A stretch of 64,000 nucleotides of DNA, taken from contig NC_050738.1 of the NCBI RefSeq assembly GCF_014529535.1, positions 9,333,410 through 9,397,409 on the forward strand, written 5' to 3'. The DNA is from Bradysia coprophila. Its lineage: Eukaryota > Arthropoda > Insecta > Diptera > Sciaridae. How positions within the stretch are numbered: the stretch's first letter is position 1; every line of letters begins with the position of its first letter. Below are positions 35,148 through 47,720 of the stretch, piece after piece. The notes below the pieces were generated by a model. That model made no database searches and had not been told where the DNA came from. It was given only the letters and a program-made list of their open reading frames with translations. The position numbers and the translations under genes were made by a program.

Positions 35148-35395
35148 ATGTAGTCAATATAGTCCAGGTTCTTATGTAAAAAAAGGCTCAGTGCGCCTTA
35201 AGGTCTTAAAAATTGAAATTTGCTTTTCTTTCGACCTTCAAAGTCGAATATCTCCGAAAATACAATATCTACTTAACAAATTTCTTCTGTTCTGTAAAGT
35301 ATGGCTCATTTCTAGTTATACTAGTTTTAGTGTTTCTTGTATCGACATTTCGTCACTACTTCCTCTCTCCTTGATTTAAATTTAAGGATTATGGA

Positions 35396-35882
35396 ATGTT
35401 CGGGATGTTATTGGCGATTTTCCCTATGAAAATTACAATTTACTTTTACGACAGCTTTTTCGTGTATTTGGTTCATTTCCTCGATGAAAATATTTTTGGG
35501 ACTGTTTATGGAGTTATCTTCCAAAATAATGTCGAATCCTATCGTTCCTGCTACTTCTTCGTTCCAGCAGCCACTAGACATTCCTTACTTTTTTGGCAAT
35601 TTTTTCGACTAACATTTGGACATTTTACAAGTTTAAAGTCACCAAAGGTAAAAGACGTCTTCATGGTCCACTGGATTCCCTATCCTAGAACTATAGAACT
35701 TCAGGAAATTCAGACGATTTTTCTGGTGTGGTACGTCAGGCGTACGAAATGGTGGATGTCACTCAGGCATGCTAACAAGGTAAGTGAAAATCGTTTCACG
35801 TCCTCAATCATGTGATAAGTGATATACACTTATACAACACATCAAAGAAACTATTCAACTAATGCAGGAGGACACATCTTGA
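35396..35882 (+). CDS. Hypothetical two-exon gene at the duplication edge
   Basis: An ATG opens 128 codons starting MFGMLLAIFPMKITIYFYDS, with a good donor AAG|GTAAGT at 35779/35780. A possible second exon from 35868 would add only four residues before a stop, so the true downstream exon may be elsewhere. The N-terminal half is aromatic and hydrophobic and could be membrane-associated. The rest contains many Trp, Arg and His. I recognise no family. The start lies five bases past the right breakpoint of the tandem duplication, so its upstream region exists twice. Confidence 0.4.
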
Positions 35883-36030
35883 AAGGGCTGTGTGTTAAAA
35901 ATTATTGTTCCGAATTGCTTTCAAGTGTCTTGCAATCTTCATGCATAAAAATTATTGTCCCGATTCTTAGCCAAGCTTCTTGAAAGGGGAAACGAGACAA
36001 CGATTTACTTGGAAATGGTTCTAGTAAATA

Positions 36031-36200
36031 TAGTCTGGGTTCTTATGTTAAAAAAAACCAGTCCGCGCGCAAAAAATGTATGAAAAATGACTATTTTTGA
36101 AAAAGACATATGTTTCATGATTTTTCAAGCCCAATCGAATGCTATAACTGAAAAACTCGGGAAACGCTTAGCGTGTGGATTGACATAAGAACCCCGACTA
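36031..36200. mobile_element. Short MITE with TAGTC...GTTCTTATGT ends
   Basis: The ends TAGTCTGGGTTCTTATGT (36031) and its inverse (to 36200) agree in 17 of 18 positions. Related single ends (TAGTCCAGGTTCTTATGT) occur at about 27507 and 35158 inside the duplication units. Confidence 0.7.
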
Positions 36201-36429
36201 ATAGCAAATTTTAGAGAATGAAAAGTGAAAGATTATTATGAGGTGAAGGAAATTGACATATTAGACTGGGTATAGCTTTCAAAAATTAATCGACTTCACC
36301 CCGTTAGGACAAGTTTAGGACTAGTACTCCTTTTTCATCACGATAAACGTTTTCTTTGCCAGACTGAGACGTTGCACAAAAAGAAACGAAATCACTTTAA
36401 CAAAAATTCAAAGCAATCATTCCGCGCAT

Positions 36430-36639
36430 TCAAGTGTGGCCGTTAAAGAATAAACGGTATGGTGAAACCTGTCCCGTGATGAATGAAATTCCATTTTTAA
36501 TAAAAGACTTTTCTTGGAGCGTGGCTTCATCGAACTTTTTCTGATCTACTACTGAAGTGACTTCAGAAGAATCAAAGACTTGTTTGATTGATTTCCAGCT
36601 ATTTTCCGTTGAAGTTTCGTTCGTCATATGAAATTCCAT
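36430..36639 (-). CDS. Uncharacterised ORF (69 aa), doubtful
   Basis: An ATG-started minus-strand frame (MEFHMTNETSTENSWKSIKQ) is hydrophilic at first and ends PYRLFFNGHT. It lies downstream of the Unr polyadenylation signal on the same strand. No family is recognised. It could be a first exon or chance. Confidence 0.25.
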   Translation of the reverse strand: MEFHMTNETSTENSWKSIKQVFDSSEVTSVVDQKKFDEATLQEKSFIKNGISFITGQVSPYRLFFNGHT

Positions 36640-36747
36640 TGTCGACCTAGTAGATCGTCAGGGACAAAATATGTATTGTGTAAATACAGACGTTTTCTCT
36701 ATTCAGGCAATGAAAAACAGTGTAGCCAAATCATTTCGCATCAATAT

Positions 36748-36753
36748 TTTATT
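36748..36753 (-). terminator. Polyadenylation signal of Unr
   Basis: AATAAA on the minus strand, about 75 nt past the Unr stop codon. Confidence 0.7.
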
Positions 36754-36827
36754 GTTATTCTGTGAATCTTTGGACATTAAAGAGTATAAGAAATTTTCTG
36801 TTTTTTTTGTTTGTTGATAATTTGTGT

Positions 36828-39800
36828 TTATTCCACCGAGACGCCTGCAATGCAAGAAAATTTTAGTAAAACCGAAAAGTGCATTTAATCGCGCAAACAG
36901 TATTCTTACCGGGTAAACGAATCGCTCTGCATGCGTTCGAGAATCCTTTCCCTTCCGGTCCTTTAGGCTGACGAATTGCAATCATTCGAGGCACAGTTTC
37001 ATCGATAGAGTTCAATTTATTGCGTATGAATAGTCCGGATGGCCGAGTGGATGAATTGTCGACTTTGACGACATTGCAGGCCGATGACTTGCCAGTGCGC
37101 TGCATGGGCGAATACAAACAAATATTTTAAGATCCGCAAAATTAAGATTTCAATCAAGAAATTAATCGATTCGATTGGGATCCAACCTTGCTCACCTGAT
37201 TCGTAACAACGGAAAATTCCACCGAATCGCCAGCATACAAATTATTTGCATTTCCATGTACTTCGGTCATGTGGAAGAATAACTTCTTCCCCTCTTCGAC
37301 CTCGTAGTCCAAAAATCCAAATTGTCCTTTAATCGAATCAACGTTGGCGCGTTTCTTCTGTCTTACGGCTGTTACATCAGCGGCACGGCCACTATCGTCA
37401 ATTTTGAAAACAACGTAGTCATCTTTTTGCAATAAATCGCGCTTATTGGTCAAACTAGTGATGCCCAGTTCGTGAGTGGACACCGTCTCGCCCGCATCGT
37501 TCAAACAGTCAATCAATCCCGAATACTGCTGCTGATTCGGATTTGTGCAGCGCAATGGCCTCGTGACAATGCCATTGTAAATTTTATCAATAACAGCCGG
37601 TTGCGGAATAGTTCCTTTCTCCAAAATTTTCACATTCTCCCCGGGCAAACACGCTCCTCCACTGCTAGCATTTCGTTTGGCCAACGTATATTCCACTTCC
37701 TGTCCCAGCTCAAACGAATTCGGATTACCGATGCAATTGCTGAAGTGAAAGAACACCTCTTCGTCATGTTTGACCGTTTCAATGAAGCCGAACGTTTCTT
37801 TGAGCACTGCTATGAAGCCTTGGTACGTAGTCCCATTGGAATCTTCCGACTTTTTGTTGTTTTGTGAAGCACGTGTTACATTATTCGTGTTCGAACGATG
37901 CTGCGGAACTTCGTCCGTTATCGATTGATTATCATTGGACTGACTTGAACCGTTCATGGCGTTGGTCGACTGAGTTGCATTGATATCGGTGATGTTGACG
38001 GCTATTAGCTCTTTGTTTCGTTTAACCTGCATAAATAATCGTTGGATTAACAAATTTGCTGGGTTGAATATAGAATTGAGTGCACGACTCACCTGACAAA
38101 TATCGAAGCGTACATGGTCTCCGACTCTCGGTGGTTTTTCGCAGTCTTTTAGAAAATACATTATAGTCTTTTTGTTATTGGCCTGAGCATACGTAATCAC
38201 ACCTCCCTCCATTCGTTCCTGCGATTTGATTGGACTTTTCGGTGCCTCTCTAGTCACAACACCTGTTTGGAAGAAAAGTTGTGTTGATTAACTGTTAATC
38301 GACTGGAACGACTCAAATCATTGCTAGCATCCGGTTAATGTGTTTTTATACCAGTTAAATGAATGCTCGAAACGAATGAAGTAAAAGATTTTATAAACAC
38401 AGAACATAAGAAGTAACAGATTCAATGATTCTATCGCCATAATCTCGACGTTTCGAAAAAGTTAAAATTGATTTATGCGACAAAATTTATGAGGATTCGG
38501 AATATGTAGGAGGTTGTTATAGCTATTCCAGATCACCAGCGCAGAGTTAGTGGCGATATGGAAAGCAGTCCAACCTTATGAATGTGTACTAGCAGCTAAA
38601 GTGGTGATACTAACAGACTCGATGAATGGATGCGGAAGCCTAATTCAAGGACTCGACGACAATTACCTGGTACACCAGATCAGAGAAAATATTGGCAATA
38701 TGAGAGACGAAAACTTTAAGATACAATGGATTCCTAGTCATGTGGGAATTAAGGGAAATGAACTGGCTGACGTCTACACGAATAGAATTCACGGAGCACA
38801 CGACAATTACCCTCTCTGATGCTTGGTGTGAAATCAAAAAGAAGATGTTAAGTACGTGGATGGAAAATTGTCAACTATCAGCAAGGACCATTTCAAAGTG
38901 CAAGGTAAAATAAGAACGAGACCATGGGCTAAAATTGAACGGGGACGAGATCAGAATTTTGATCAGATTGAGAACCTCTCAAGCAATGAAAGTCTAGAAC
39001 AGGTATGGTCGATCGGCTAATTCGTCTTAAACGCACTCATATTTTATGTCAAAATAATATGAAAATGAGTGCGTTTAAGTACGAAAATCAAATTTTTATG
39101 TCATCCGGGCGGACAATGGTGGTCTTACAAAATCCGGATTTTTATCATCCGGATTTTTTTCGTCCGGATTTTTCTGTCCGGTTTTTTTTGTCCGCATTTT
39201 TTTTATCCGGATTCTGTAAAGGAGCCGCGGACAATAGATCATACCTGTTTTACACTTTCATTGTTCTCAAGTACTTTGCGGGGTGAAGACGTTTAATGTA
39301 AGCAATTCGCTAACAGACTTGCTGAAAGAAGTGAAAATTGAAAAATATCGAGTGATAAGAGCGTATTATCGATCAGCGAAATTAGACTTTTAAAGAACAA
39401 TTTAGTACACACTAGAACGTGAACTGGTCGAACATGGTCCAGCTGGACCTCAATACAAATAAGAGAAAACAACAACATCAAGAGGATTCATTCTCAAGCC
39501 AATTTTTATGGCCCGTATTTTGGGAGTAAAACTTTTGTGTATCGACGACACGATGTGGTAGGAGTCGACGACAACTACGAAACTTTTTCACCGTAAAAAT
39601 TCTTTCGATTGACATTGAAATGCCACATGAAAATGTCTAAATTTTTGCTTTGTCGAAATATACGAATAGTATTCGTTGAATACCCATAAAAAACGTCATA
39701 TTGGGCGTGTTAATAGCTTTCAAGGAAAACCAAAGTGTATGCAAAATGGTTGTTGTACGGCTGAATTATAACAAAATGTTGGTGTGACAACTCCGTCGAC

Positions 39801-42800
39801 CACACACAGTTACTTCGCAGTTTACAAGTTTAGGTGGACAAAGATGAATTTGATTTGTTACCGCGAATCATAGCCCATAGTCTACACAGTACAGTTTGAA
39901 GAACGAAATTTATAACGCAAATAACTTCACAATATCCCATATAACAAGATGTAATGTTAAAACAAATGAAGTAAAAGATTGTGTATCAAACACTAAGAGA
40001 TATTTTAGACAAATGATTCTGTTCCGATATGCTTGCCGTTTCACCATTTTTGCCTAAACTTTTGTTGATTCTAAAAATGTTATTGTGAATATGATGCGGA
40101 AGTTCAGATGCGATAATCGAGATTTGATGATAATCACGGCCGTTTTTCAAAGGTCAAAGTCAAAAAGTGACAATTCTAGAGATCCATAGCATCGCAATAA
40201 ATGAGAGATCGTGATCTGATGAGAGAAAATGGTAAACAAACCTTCAACGCTCTTCTCCATTAGCGTCTCAAATTGAACCTTTCCGGGAGGTAAATGTTTT
40301 ATTCGAATGGCACTGAAACGAATATTCGACGAACTTGCACTTGGATCGGAGATGGTTGTGAATTCGACTTCATCGCCAACGCATATTTCACGGGTCTGAA
40401 AGCGATAAGAAAAGGCATTGAAGAATCTCACTATGACTGGTGCAAAGCTATGTGACTTACGGTGTCCAAGACTTCGGTGAAATGGAAAAATAAACGAACA
40501 TTTCGATCGACGCAGCGCAAAAATCCAAACTGATCTTTTAGCGAAAATACAACACCCTGTTCGCGACGTTCACCCGAAACCTCAAACGTTTGGTCCATAA
40601 GTGAAATTGATGTAGCGCGTTGCAACTGGTCACGACGATCGGTAGCGAGCAGGAACTGTACCCAATCGCCATGGCGTAGTGTAAAATCACCTTTCTGCAA
40701 TCGAAATTCGTAGTGTAAGACTGATGAAGTGGCTTTCGTTTTGCCTTCGTGTTACCTGATCCTTATCGCCAAATTGGACTTCAACTTCAGAATGATCTTG
40801 TGCACGGTAACGGATTCTTCCGGGAAGGGGATCATTATTGTGGCGTTGAGGATTGGCTCGATCTAGCGGCTTCAAAACTTGACCCGTATGAAGAGTCGTA
40901 CCAATGTCTTCAAAAACAACCGAACCTGGTGGCAGACGTGTGATATTGCACGCGACTTCTTTACCTTGTTCTGGTGATAGCTACAATTTGAAGAGAGAAA
41001 TAGTCATCACTCCGGGAACGCCAATCTTACGATTTAAGTAACTCACATTTCTGGTTTGAATTGTAAATTCGACATCATCACCAGGGCGAAGTTCAATATC
41101 ACCTTCAGCTTCAGAGAAATGAAAGAAAATTTCTGGAAGGAGAAATAAAGTTTACAATTCCCGCTTTGACCACTCCGACTGTTTAAAAAACCAACCTTTG
41201 ACCACATCGGCACGTTCGATGAATCCGAACGATTCCTTCATTGAACAAACGACACCTCGATATTTCACTGGATGTACGGGATTCTCCAACCGAATATGGC
41301 AGGCACCCAAATTGCCACGCTGATTCGTAGCTATTTGAAAGCTTACTTTATCGCCAGCTCGCAATGTAACATTGCCTTCAACGTCGTCCTTGTTATATGG
41401 CAAAAAGAAACATTCTCCGCGATTTTCATAGCTGATGCGTCCAGTCGTTGTCTCGCCACCCGTAGACGTTGTCGAATTATCAGACTTCAGTTCAGTGGTG
41501 ACCGTTCCAGTCACTCGTTCTTCCGACAGGACTACTTCGGGAGCGATTTTGGTTACCTGGCTCTGAAAATCGAACGGCATTTTTAAAGGACGACTCAGAG
41601 CACAATGATAAACTCTTCACTTACGGCAATAGGTTTTCCTGTACGACGATCGTAAGTCATTTCAAATTCAACCGGATCGCCAATTTTCAGATGCTCAATG
41701 TTTCCACTGAATTGCGAGAAATGAAAGAATAGACGGGCCTGTCTTTCGCAGCATTGTATGAATCCGTAAGAGTGCTGCTTAAGTGTCGAAATTGTGCGGG
41801 GGAAGAGAATAAATTAAAAGTAAATACGACGCCTCATATCGACAATTTGAAATCAATGAAACAAACCAGAAGTTTTTCGATGATGCCAGTCTCTCTGGTC
41901 GCTTGATTCGGATCGCCTCCGTTGTTGTTAGTAGAGTTAAACACCGACGATGCATTCGACGGATTGCTAGCATTTCCGACGGAACCATTCATATGAGAAC
42001 TGTTATTACTATGGTTAGAAGCATTGAAGTAGTCTGCTGGTGGTGCAAACATTGGATTTGGCTGAGTGTTCGTTGACTCCAAAGTGAATGTACCGATTGG
42101 AGGGAATGCATTGTTTGAAATGTTGTTCAAACGCGGTGACGGTGTTTGCATGGACGCAAAAAATGGGTCACGATTCAAGAAATCGCTAAAATCACCACCA
42201 AATGATGAGGCTGGAAAATTAAATGGAAAACATTAGCGGGGTTGGCACACCTTACAATTTTTTCTATTTTTCAAACACGTTCGTTCTAAAGCTAATGACG
42301 ACCAAAATAAGTGACAAAAACTTGTTACAGTTAGAGGCAGTGAAATTTGAGCATGAATTTGCTTCAGCTGATCCACACAAAAAATCAAAACTTTTTACAC
42401 AGTTTTACGTGCGTGTAGCAGCTTCGACCGTATAAAACAAGTATAAACGGTTTGGTTGAATGTGTGGATGAGCTGAAAAACAGCTGAAGCAAATTACTGC
42501 TGAAATTTTACTGTATCTGACTGTAACTGGAGTTGCATTGTCAAAATGCATTTTTCTAATGAATCAAGTAAAGTGAACATTAGGAAATAGGAAAGGATAA
42601 ACTGACTACAGAAACAATGAAAATATCTTACCATCGTTAAATGGTTTAGCTTGACTGCCCATACTACTATCACCGCTACTGTTGCTCAACCGATGTACAC
42701 CACTCTTGTAGTCGTTGCCAATCAATTCACTAGCCGCTTTCGAAAAGACGTCCTGCTGTCCAAACGACGAATTCGCCAAATTACCAGTGTTGGTGATTGC

Positions 42801-43058
42801 TCGTCCCGTGTTTCCGCCCGGTTTGCCCGTTCCGCCAAAATATATTGGCTTCGTGTTCGACACTCCGTTGTTCACAAACCCGTTACTGATCGACGAGGTG
42901 TTGCCGCCTCCAATGATGTTGTTTAAATGATTCGACGACGCGTTTCCCGAACTGCCACCGTTATTCAATATATTGAATTGAAACAAATTCAACAGGCACT
43001 CAGCGGAATTCTTGGAAATCGCTGAATTATTATCCAAACCGAGGAAATTATTCGACAT
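36828..43058 (-). CDS. Unr: Unr / CSDE1, cold-shock-domain RNA-binding protein
   Basis: Twelve exons join in phase into 1064 residues: 43058-42632, 42210-41867, 41774-41625, 41562-41196, 41132-41047, 40980-40756, 40694-40461, 40395-40242, 38262-38093, 38026-37196, 37099-36910 and 36844-36828. The start ATG opens [16 protein letters not shown], followed by a long Asn/Ser/Gly-rich region (to about residue 240). Five canonical cold-shock domains follow, each with an FGF-type RNP1 and an FFHF-type RNP2: SYGFIQ/LFFHFS, SFGFIE/IFFHFS, QFGFLR/LFFHFT, TFGFIE/VFFHFS and QFGFLD/LFFHMT. The C-terminus has the conserved [10 protein letters not shown] and [16 protein letters not shown] blocks and ends LPGVSVE. 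Unr binds A/purine-rich mRNA sites and controls translation and stability in the cytoplasm. In Drosophila it acts with Sxl on msl-2 mRNA. The length fits the insect family. Confidence 0.95.
38532..38819 (+). pseudogene. LINE RNase H domain fragment in Unr intron 8
   Basis: An open frame of 95 codons reads [15 protein letters not shown], then [13 protein letters not shown] and [18 protein letters not shown]. These are the hallmarks of the RNase H domain at the C-terminus of I-clade-like non-LTR retrotransposons. The frame ends in a stop, and the next 200 bp look like degraded C-terminal sequence ([11 protein letters not shown], then out of frame). It is on the opposite strand to Unr, between exons 8 and 9. 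No reverse transcriptase remains. Confidence 0.85.
39021..39085. repeat. Short inverted repeat (hairpin)
   Basis: TTCGTCTTAAACGCACTCAT is followed about 25 bp later by its near-exact inverse. The stem is about 27 bp. Confidence 0.75.
39106..39216. repeat. Degenerate TCCGGATTTTT tandem repeat
   Basis: Six to seven copies of a 12-18 bp unit with TCCGGATTTTT at its core run in succession inside the long Unr intron. Confidence 0.75.
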
Positions 43059-46000
43059 TATTCATGTTATGATTGATGGGAAAGTGAAAGAAATTTTTTA
43101 TTTTATTTTAGTTTTTCTGTTTTTCGTTATTTTACCACTTTACTGTTTTGTTGTTTAAGAACTTTGTGTTGAATGTTTTCTCTTATTTAATTTTTATTTT
43201 GTTGTAGGTCTCTTGTTTTTCTTTCTAATTATTTCGTGTACGTTTGCGCAGTAAAAATGTTTTTTTTTGTCACTTCCTATTTTAGTTAATTACGTGCTTT
43301 TAGTTTCTTTTAGGCAACAACTTGCTTTTTCTTTAAATTTATAATTTATGAATATAATTGTCTTTCGTGCATTTAATATATATTTATACGAATTTACAAC
43401 AAAACGAAATGAAAAAAAAACCGATCAAATTATCGTTTTCCTTACTGTTTCTTGTTTGTGTCCTTTAATTTATTTTGCATTTGAATCGTACTACACTCTA
43501 TTGTTATCGGTTGTTTTTTGTTTTTACTTTTTTTAAGCTACAACTATTTTTAGTTTCATTTTTTTCTCTTTATTCTCTTTTTCTTTATTCGTATATCACA
43601 GTATAGTTGTTTATTAATATTTTTTATTTCATTATTAGTCAATATTTTTTCCTTTTTTTAATTTTTTTTTTTCTTTTTTTTATTTATATATCACAGAATT
43701 GTTGTTTTCTTTTTATTACAATAATTTCCTTTTCTAGTTTTATAATTTTAGAATCTCCAGTAGATCTCCAAGTAAATTCAAGAAACATACGTACAATTTG
43801 TATTCAAAAAAATCGATGATGAAATTAAAATATCAGAAGATTGTGAAGCCTAAAAAAATTGTTCAATTCACAACAATGTCTTTGTAAGAATTGCCGGTAT
43901 AGTAAGTTTATTTAATAAAAAAAAAACCATTCAAAGTCTGTGGAGAAGTATGACAATCTTCTTGATTTTTTTTTCTCAAAATGTTGGAAGAATTATTTTT
44001 TGACACAAAATTTATTTCCGTTTTTTTTTGTATTTGTTTTTATTTAAAAAAAAATTTAATGAGAAAATTGTCTCTCGATCACTTTTGTACTGAATTTTCG
44101 TTTTTAATTTTTTTTTAAATTTTTTAATTTTTATTTTAATTTATACTAAAATTTGGTTCTGTTATTATTATTTTAAATTTCAATTCAATCACTTGTACCG
44201 TTATGACGATAATTTCTATATTATCTCCTTCGAACGAAAATTGTTCAACAACGAAAATAATGGTTAGAAATGAGAAATAATTTTTTATTTTGTTTCGTTA
44301 AAAAAGAGGAAGAAGATAAAATATTAGACTGTAACGTTCCTTGTTCTGGTTTCCGAATGATCACAAATAAAATTAGAGTTCCGAAGAAGAACAAAAAAAA
44401 ATTGAAGAAAAAATACTCTGCGATGTTTCTGCTGGAATTCCTTAGGTTTTGGTGTAAATTTTTTAAATTTTATTTTTAATTTTTAATTATTTTTTTTGTT
44501 AATTTAACGTTTAATGTCGTAAATGCGTGCTGAGTTGGTATTTTGTTTAATTTTTTAAATTTCTTTTTAAGTTACCGTATGCAGTTTCTTGTTGATTTTT
44601 TAATAATAAATTCGTTTTTTTTTTAATTTGTTGTTTACTGATGTCGTCTTTTTCTTCTTAAAAATTATTCCGTCGTCAAAAACACAACAGATGCTTTCCG
44701 AAATTGATTAGCATCGGGCTGACAGAAGAGCGAAAAAAATAAAAAAATTAAAATAAGGTAAATTGTCTGATCAGTCTTTTACAGTCACCACGCACGTTTT
44801 ATGTTTTGTAAAGCACGTAATATTTATACTTCTCTTTTAGTTGTATTATAAATCGCGGTTTTCGAATTATAAGTATTTTCAAAGTAAAATTATTAGTTTT
44901 TTGATGATAAAATATTGTTTTGTGTTCGAATTAAAAGCGTTTGGATTTCACCGGGGTGGTTTTTGTTTTCTCCTTAAATTACACTTTAAACCCTTGCTCG
45001 GGGAGTGGGTGTATACCACGCGCACTTGAACTAGTTCTAGTTTCTATTTTAATTTTTTGTTTTATCTTTTATAAATCACTAATTTAATGCTTCCACTGTG
45101 GTTTTTTTGTTGCAAAAAAAAAATCTAATTTAAACTTACGAATAATTTTGTGTTTCTAACACGAGAACTTATAAAACAGTTTTGTTTCTTTTATTTAAAT
45201 TTTGGTGGTTGTTGTTGTTGGTTTTAAAGATGATTCAGTTTTTCAATCATATATCTGCTTGCCGTTGATGAATATACACTCTATGCTTTAGACTTTTGGA
45301 TTCGATTATAATAATTTGCCGTTTTTTTGTTGTTTATTTTGTTTGTTATTGAATTTCCCACTTCCAATGAGGAGAAGAGGAAATAAACAAAATTGTAGCG
45401 TACTTGATGCGCCTGCAATCTATACTTCTTTTTTTTCTTTTTCTTTTTTTGTTTTGGTTTGATTTGATTGATTAGTAATTTTTGTGGTTTTGGTATTGGT
45501 TGATGTATTTCTTTTATCCGTTCTTGTTGTTGTTGTTTTGTCACTTTAATTTGTTTTGTTGCTTCGAAGATATTTCAGTAATTTTCTTTTAAAATTTACT
45601 AGTCTAAAGTAATAGGTTATTAGTTACACAAGCTGAAACGAAACAAGGAAACATATCGTTTGAATAAATTCAACTGCTAAAAATTGATAAGATGAGGGAT
45701 TTATCGAAACCCGTCAAGTTCTCTGTCAGTTTTCTTATAATTCGCTAAACATTTTCAATTGTCTTCAGCTGATAACACCATAATCTTTTGCCATTGTTTT
45801 TATTATGGCAATTACATTAAAAGTAACGTTGAATTCGTTGTTTTACAAGATAAAGGAACATTGGTGTTAGTGAATTATAAGAAAAATGAAATTTAACCTA
45901 ACGGGTTCTGATAAATCTCTCTTCATATGCTTCAATAATATTTATGCAAATTATATCGACACAAAGGGACAACCACAAATTCCGGCTCTGAGCAAAATAG

Positions 46001-47650
46001 TTACATTCTGATTGATGATTCGACGCGATAGCAATGGTTTTCCAGTACAAAAAAAACAGTAATAATTATCAACCGCCGAATCGTCAAACCATAGAGCGGA
46101 CAGAAACTACTTCGCTTCAGAATAATTCAACTTTTTATGTTCAATATAGCTTTGGAATCTTCTTATCGCTAGATTTCAATCTGACGGGATCGAAGGATGT
46201 CAACTTAAAGGTTACAAACAAAGTGAAGATAGCAGATGTGACATTGAAACATTTTTCTAGAAAAATCTTCGCCTCGGATGAGAGAGATGTATAGGCTGAC
46301 ACAAGCGGATGGTCTTGTGAATTGCACAGTGCAATTCATGAAACAATCATGATTTTAATCCTAATTTACGGACTAGCATCGGTCGATGAAGGTCACAAGA
46401 TACATCTGTGACTTCCTGTATGAATATGTTAAGTCTAGACAGTCGATTGAATCGATTGATCAAATGAAATTTTCTTATTTGAAAATCAATTTTTCTAATG
46501 TCAACACTTTCTGAAAGAGCTGGGATATATTTTCCAATGGCTTTCGATACAGCTACTATACCGATAGGAGAGAAGTCATTGAACGAAATGCTCATAATAT
46601 ATTCGAAAAATGCGATGTCAGCGATTTCTGCCACGGAGTCTAGTATGGCGTCAAATCAAAATTTATCGAGTTAAACTCATAATCCAACGAAAAAAATGTA
46701 AATAACAAAAAACACGCAAAAAGTGAAACAAATTGAATTTAGTGTCTCGGTATAACAGCTGATAACTTATCATTACACAACATTGAATAATTTAAGCCGC
46801 ACCAGAAATGCGATTAACCAGCGAACAAGAGAGTATAAAATATTACGTTCTTATCAACTGTATACTCGCCCCAGAGTTTCGCTATATTTTATTTGTTCAA
46901 TTTTTCAACCGGACTTTTTTTTTCCTCAAATAAACATCTAACCGTCCGAAGAGATACAACACTGATATTTATTATGCAAAATTGGTGAAACGTCTATTGG
47001 ATAGATATATGCAGATCTATACATATGGAGTTACATGACGATATTTTCGAAGTAAAAATTAATTGAATTGAAAAATAAATTGCAAGGAGGAGAAAACACG
47101 GGCAACATTATACCGGATATTAGGTAATTTCGTTATAATCGGTTCAATTTGATATTCGATCCGAGGCGAAAAAGTAAATTAGTTTTTTTTTCTCTGCAAA
47201 AAATTGCACTGTCGGAAGTATATTCCTTCCATCATATTGAATTTCTGACAACCATTACATTCTACAGATGTAGAGGAAAGTAATCGCATTGAATGAACAC
47301 CGCATTAAACTCTGTTGCATAGTCGTTTAATCAAAAAATTATGCATCGCATTGATTGGATGTATTTTTAGCCGTTTAACTCCCGATAGCACCAAATAGAT
47401 ATTATATTTCGAGCAAAAATATTTTTCGTCTTTTTATTGATTTTTTTTTCTTATCCAAGACTGATGTAAAGCCTCGTTCGTTCAACTTTTAAACTCCGCA
47501 GAGTTAACACAATGGACAAATATTTCAGCTCACTTTTATTGTAATGTGACCGATTTGAACTATTGAATGTGTTATTATCCGAAAAAGTGAATAGTTCGTC
47601 GAAGGAACAGGCAAAAATTGATTAAATTTCCAACGAAAAAATTGACTTAC
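43059..47650 (-). other. Probable long 5' leader or first intron of Unr; no coding gene
   Basis: On the minus strand about 43059-45550 is strikingly A-rich, with many A runs, just upstream of the Unr start codon. No acceptor is obvious near the start, so this could be a long A-rich 5' untranslated region, intron, or both. In other animals Unr regulates its own mRNA through such leader sequences. A short plus-strand ATG frame at 46034-46294 (MVFQYKKNSNNYQPP...) and a minus-strand frame at 46347-46634 without ATG match nothing I know. Confidence 0.4.
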
Positions 47651-47720
47651 CACGACATCATCAACGTACGACGACACCGACGACACGCAGCCATTTTGCG
47701 CTCGGTGCTGCCAGGTTTAT
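47651..47720 (-). promoter_or_regulatory. Candidate non-coding first exon of Unr
   Basis: On the minus strand a strong donor GTG|GTAAGTC ends an exon at 47651, preceded by GC-richer sequence than anywhere nearby (around CAGCACCGAGCGCAAAATGG). This would be a 5' untranslated exon upstream of the Unr coding start. The transcription start is not located. Confidence 0.4.

Larger units (their letters stand above)
27737..35390. repeat. Tandem segmental duplication, unit 2
   Basis: This is the second copy of 20664-27736. It contains the same order of sequences, a rearranged foldback region and a 988-bp insertion at 34160-35147. The unit ends at 35390, five bases before an ATG that opens a new frame. 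Confidence 0.92.

Noticed and set aside
37472-37867. Plus-strand 131-aa ORF opposite Unr (also 41272-41586 and 42651-42926)
   Set aside because: Antisense shadows of Unr exons, no family similarity.
39005-39296. ORFs with FFRPDF-like repeats
   Set aside because: They are translations of the TCCGGATTTTT tandem repeat.
44270-45544. Lys- or Phe-rich ORFs in the A/T-rich tract
   Set aside because: Low-complexity translations of A and T runs.
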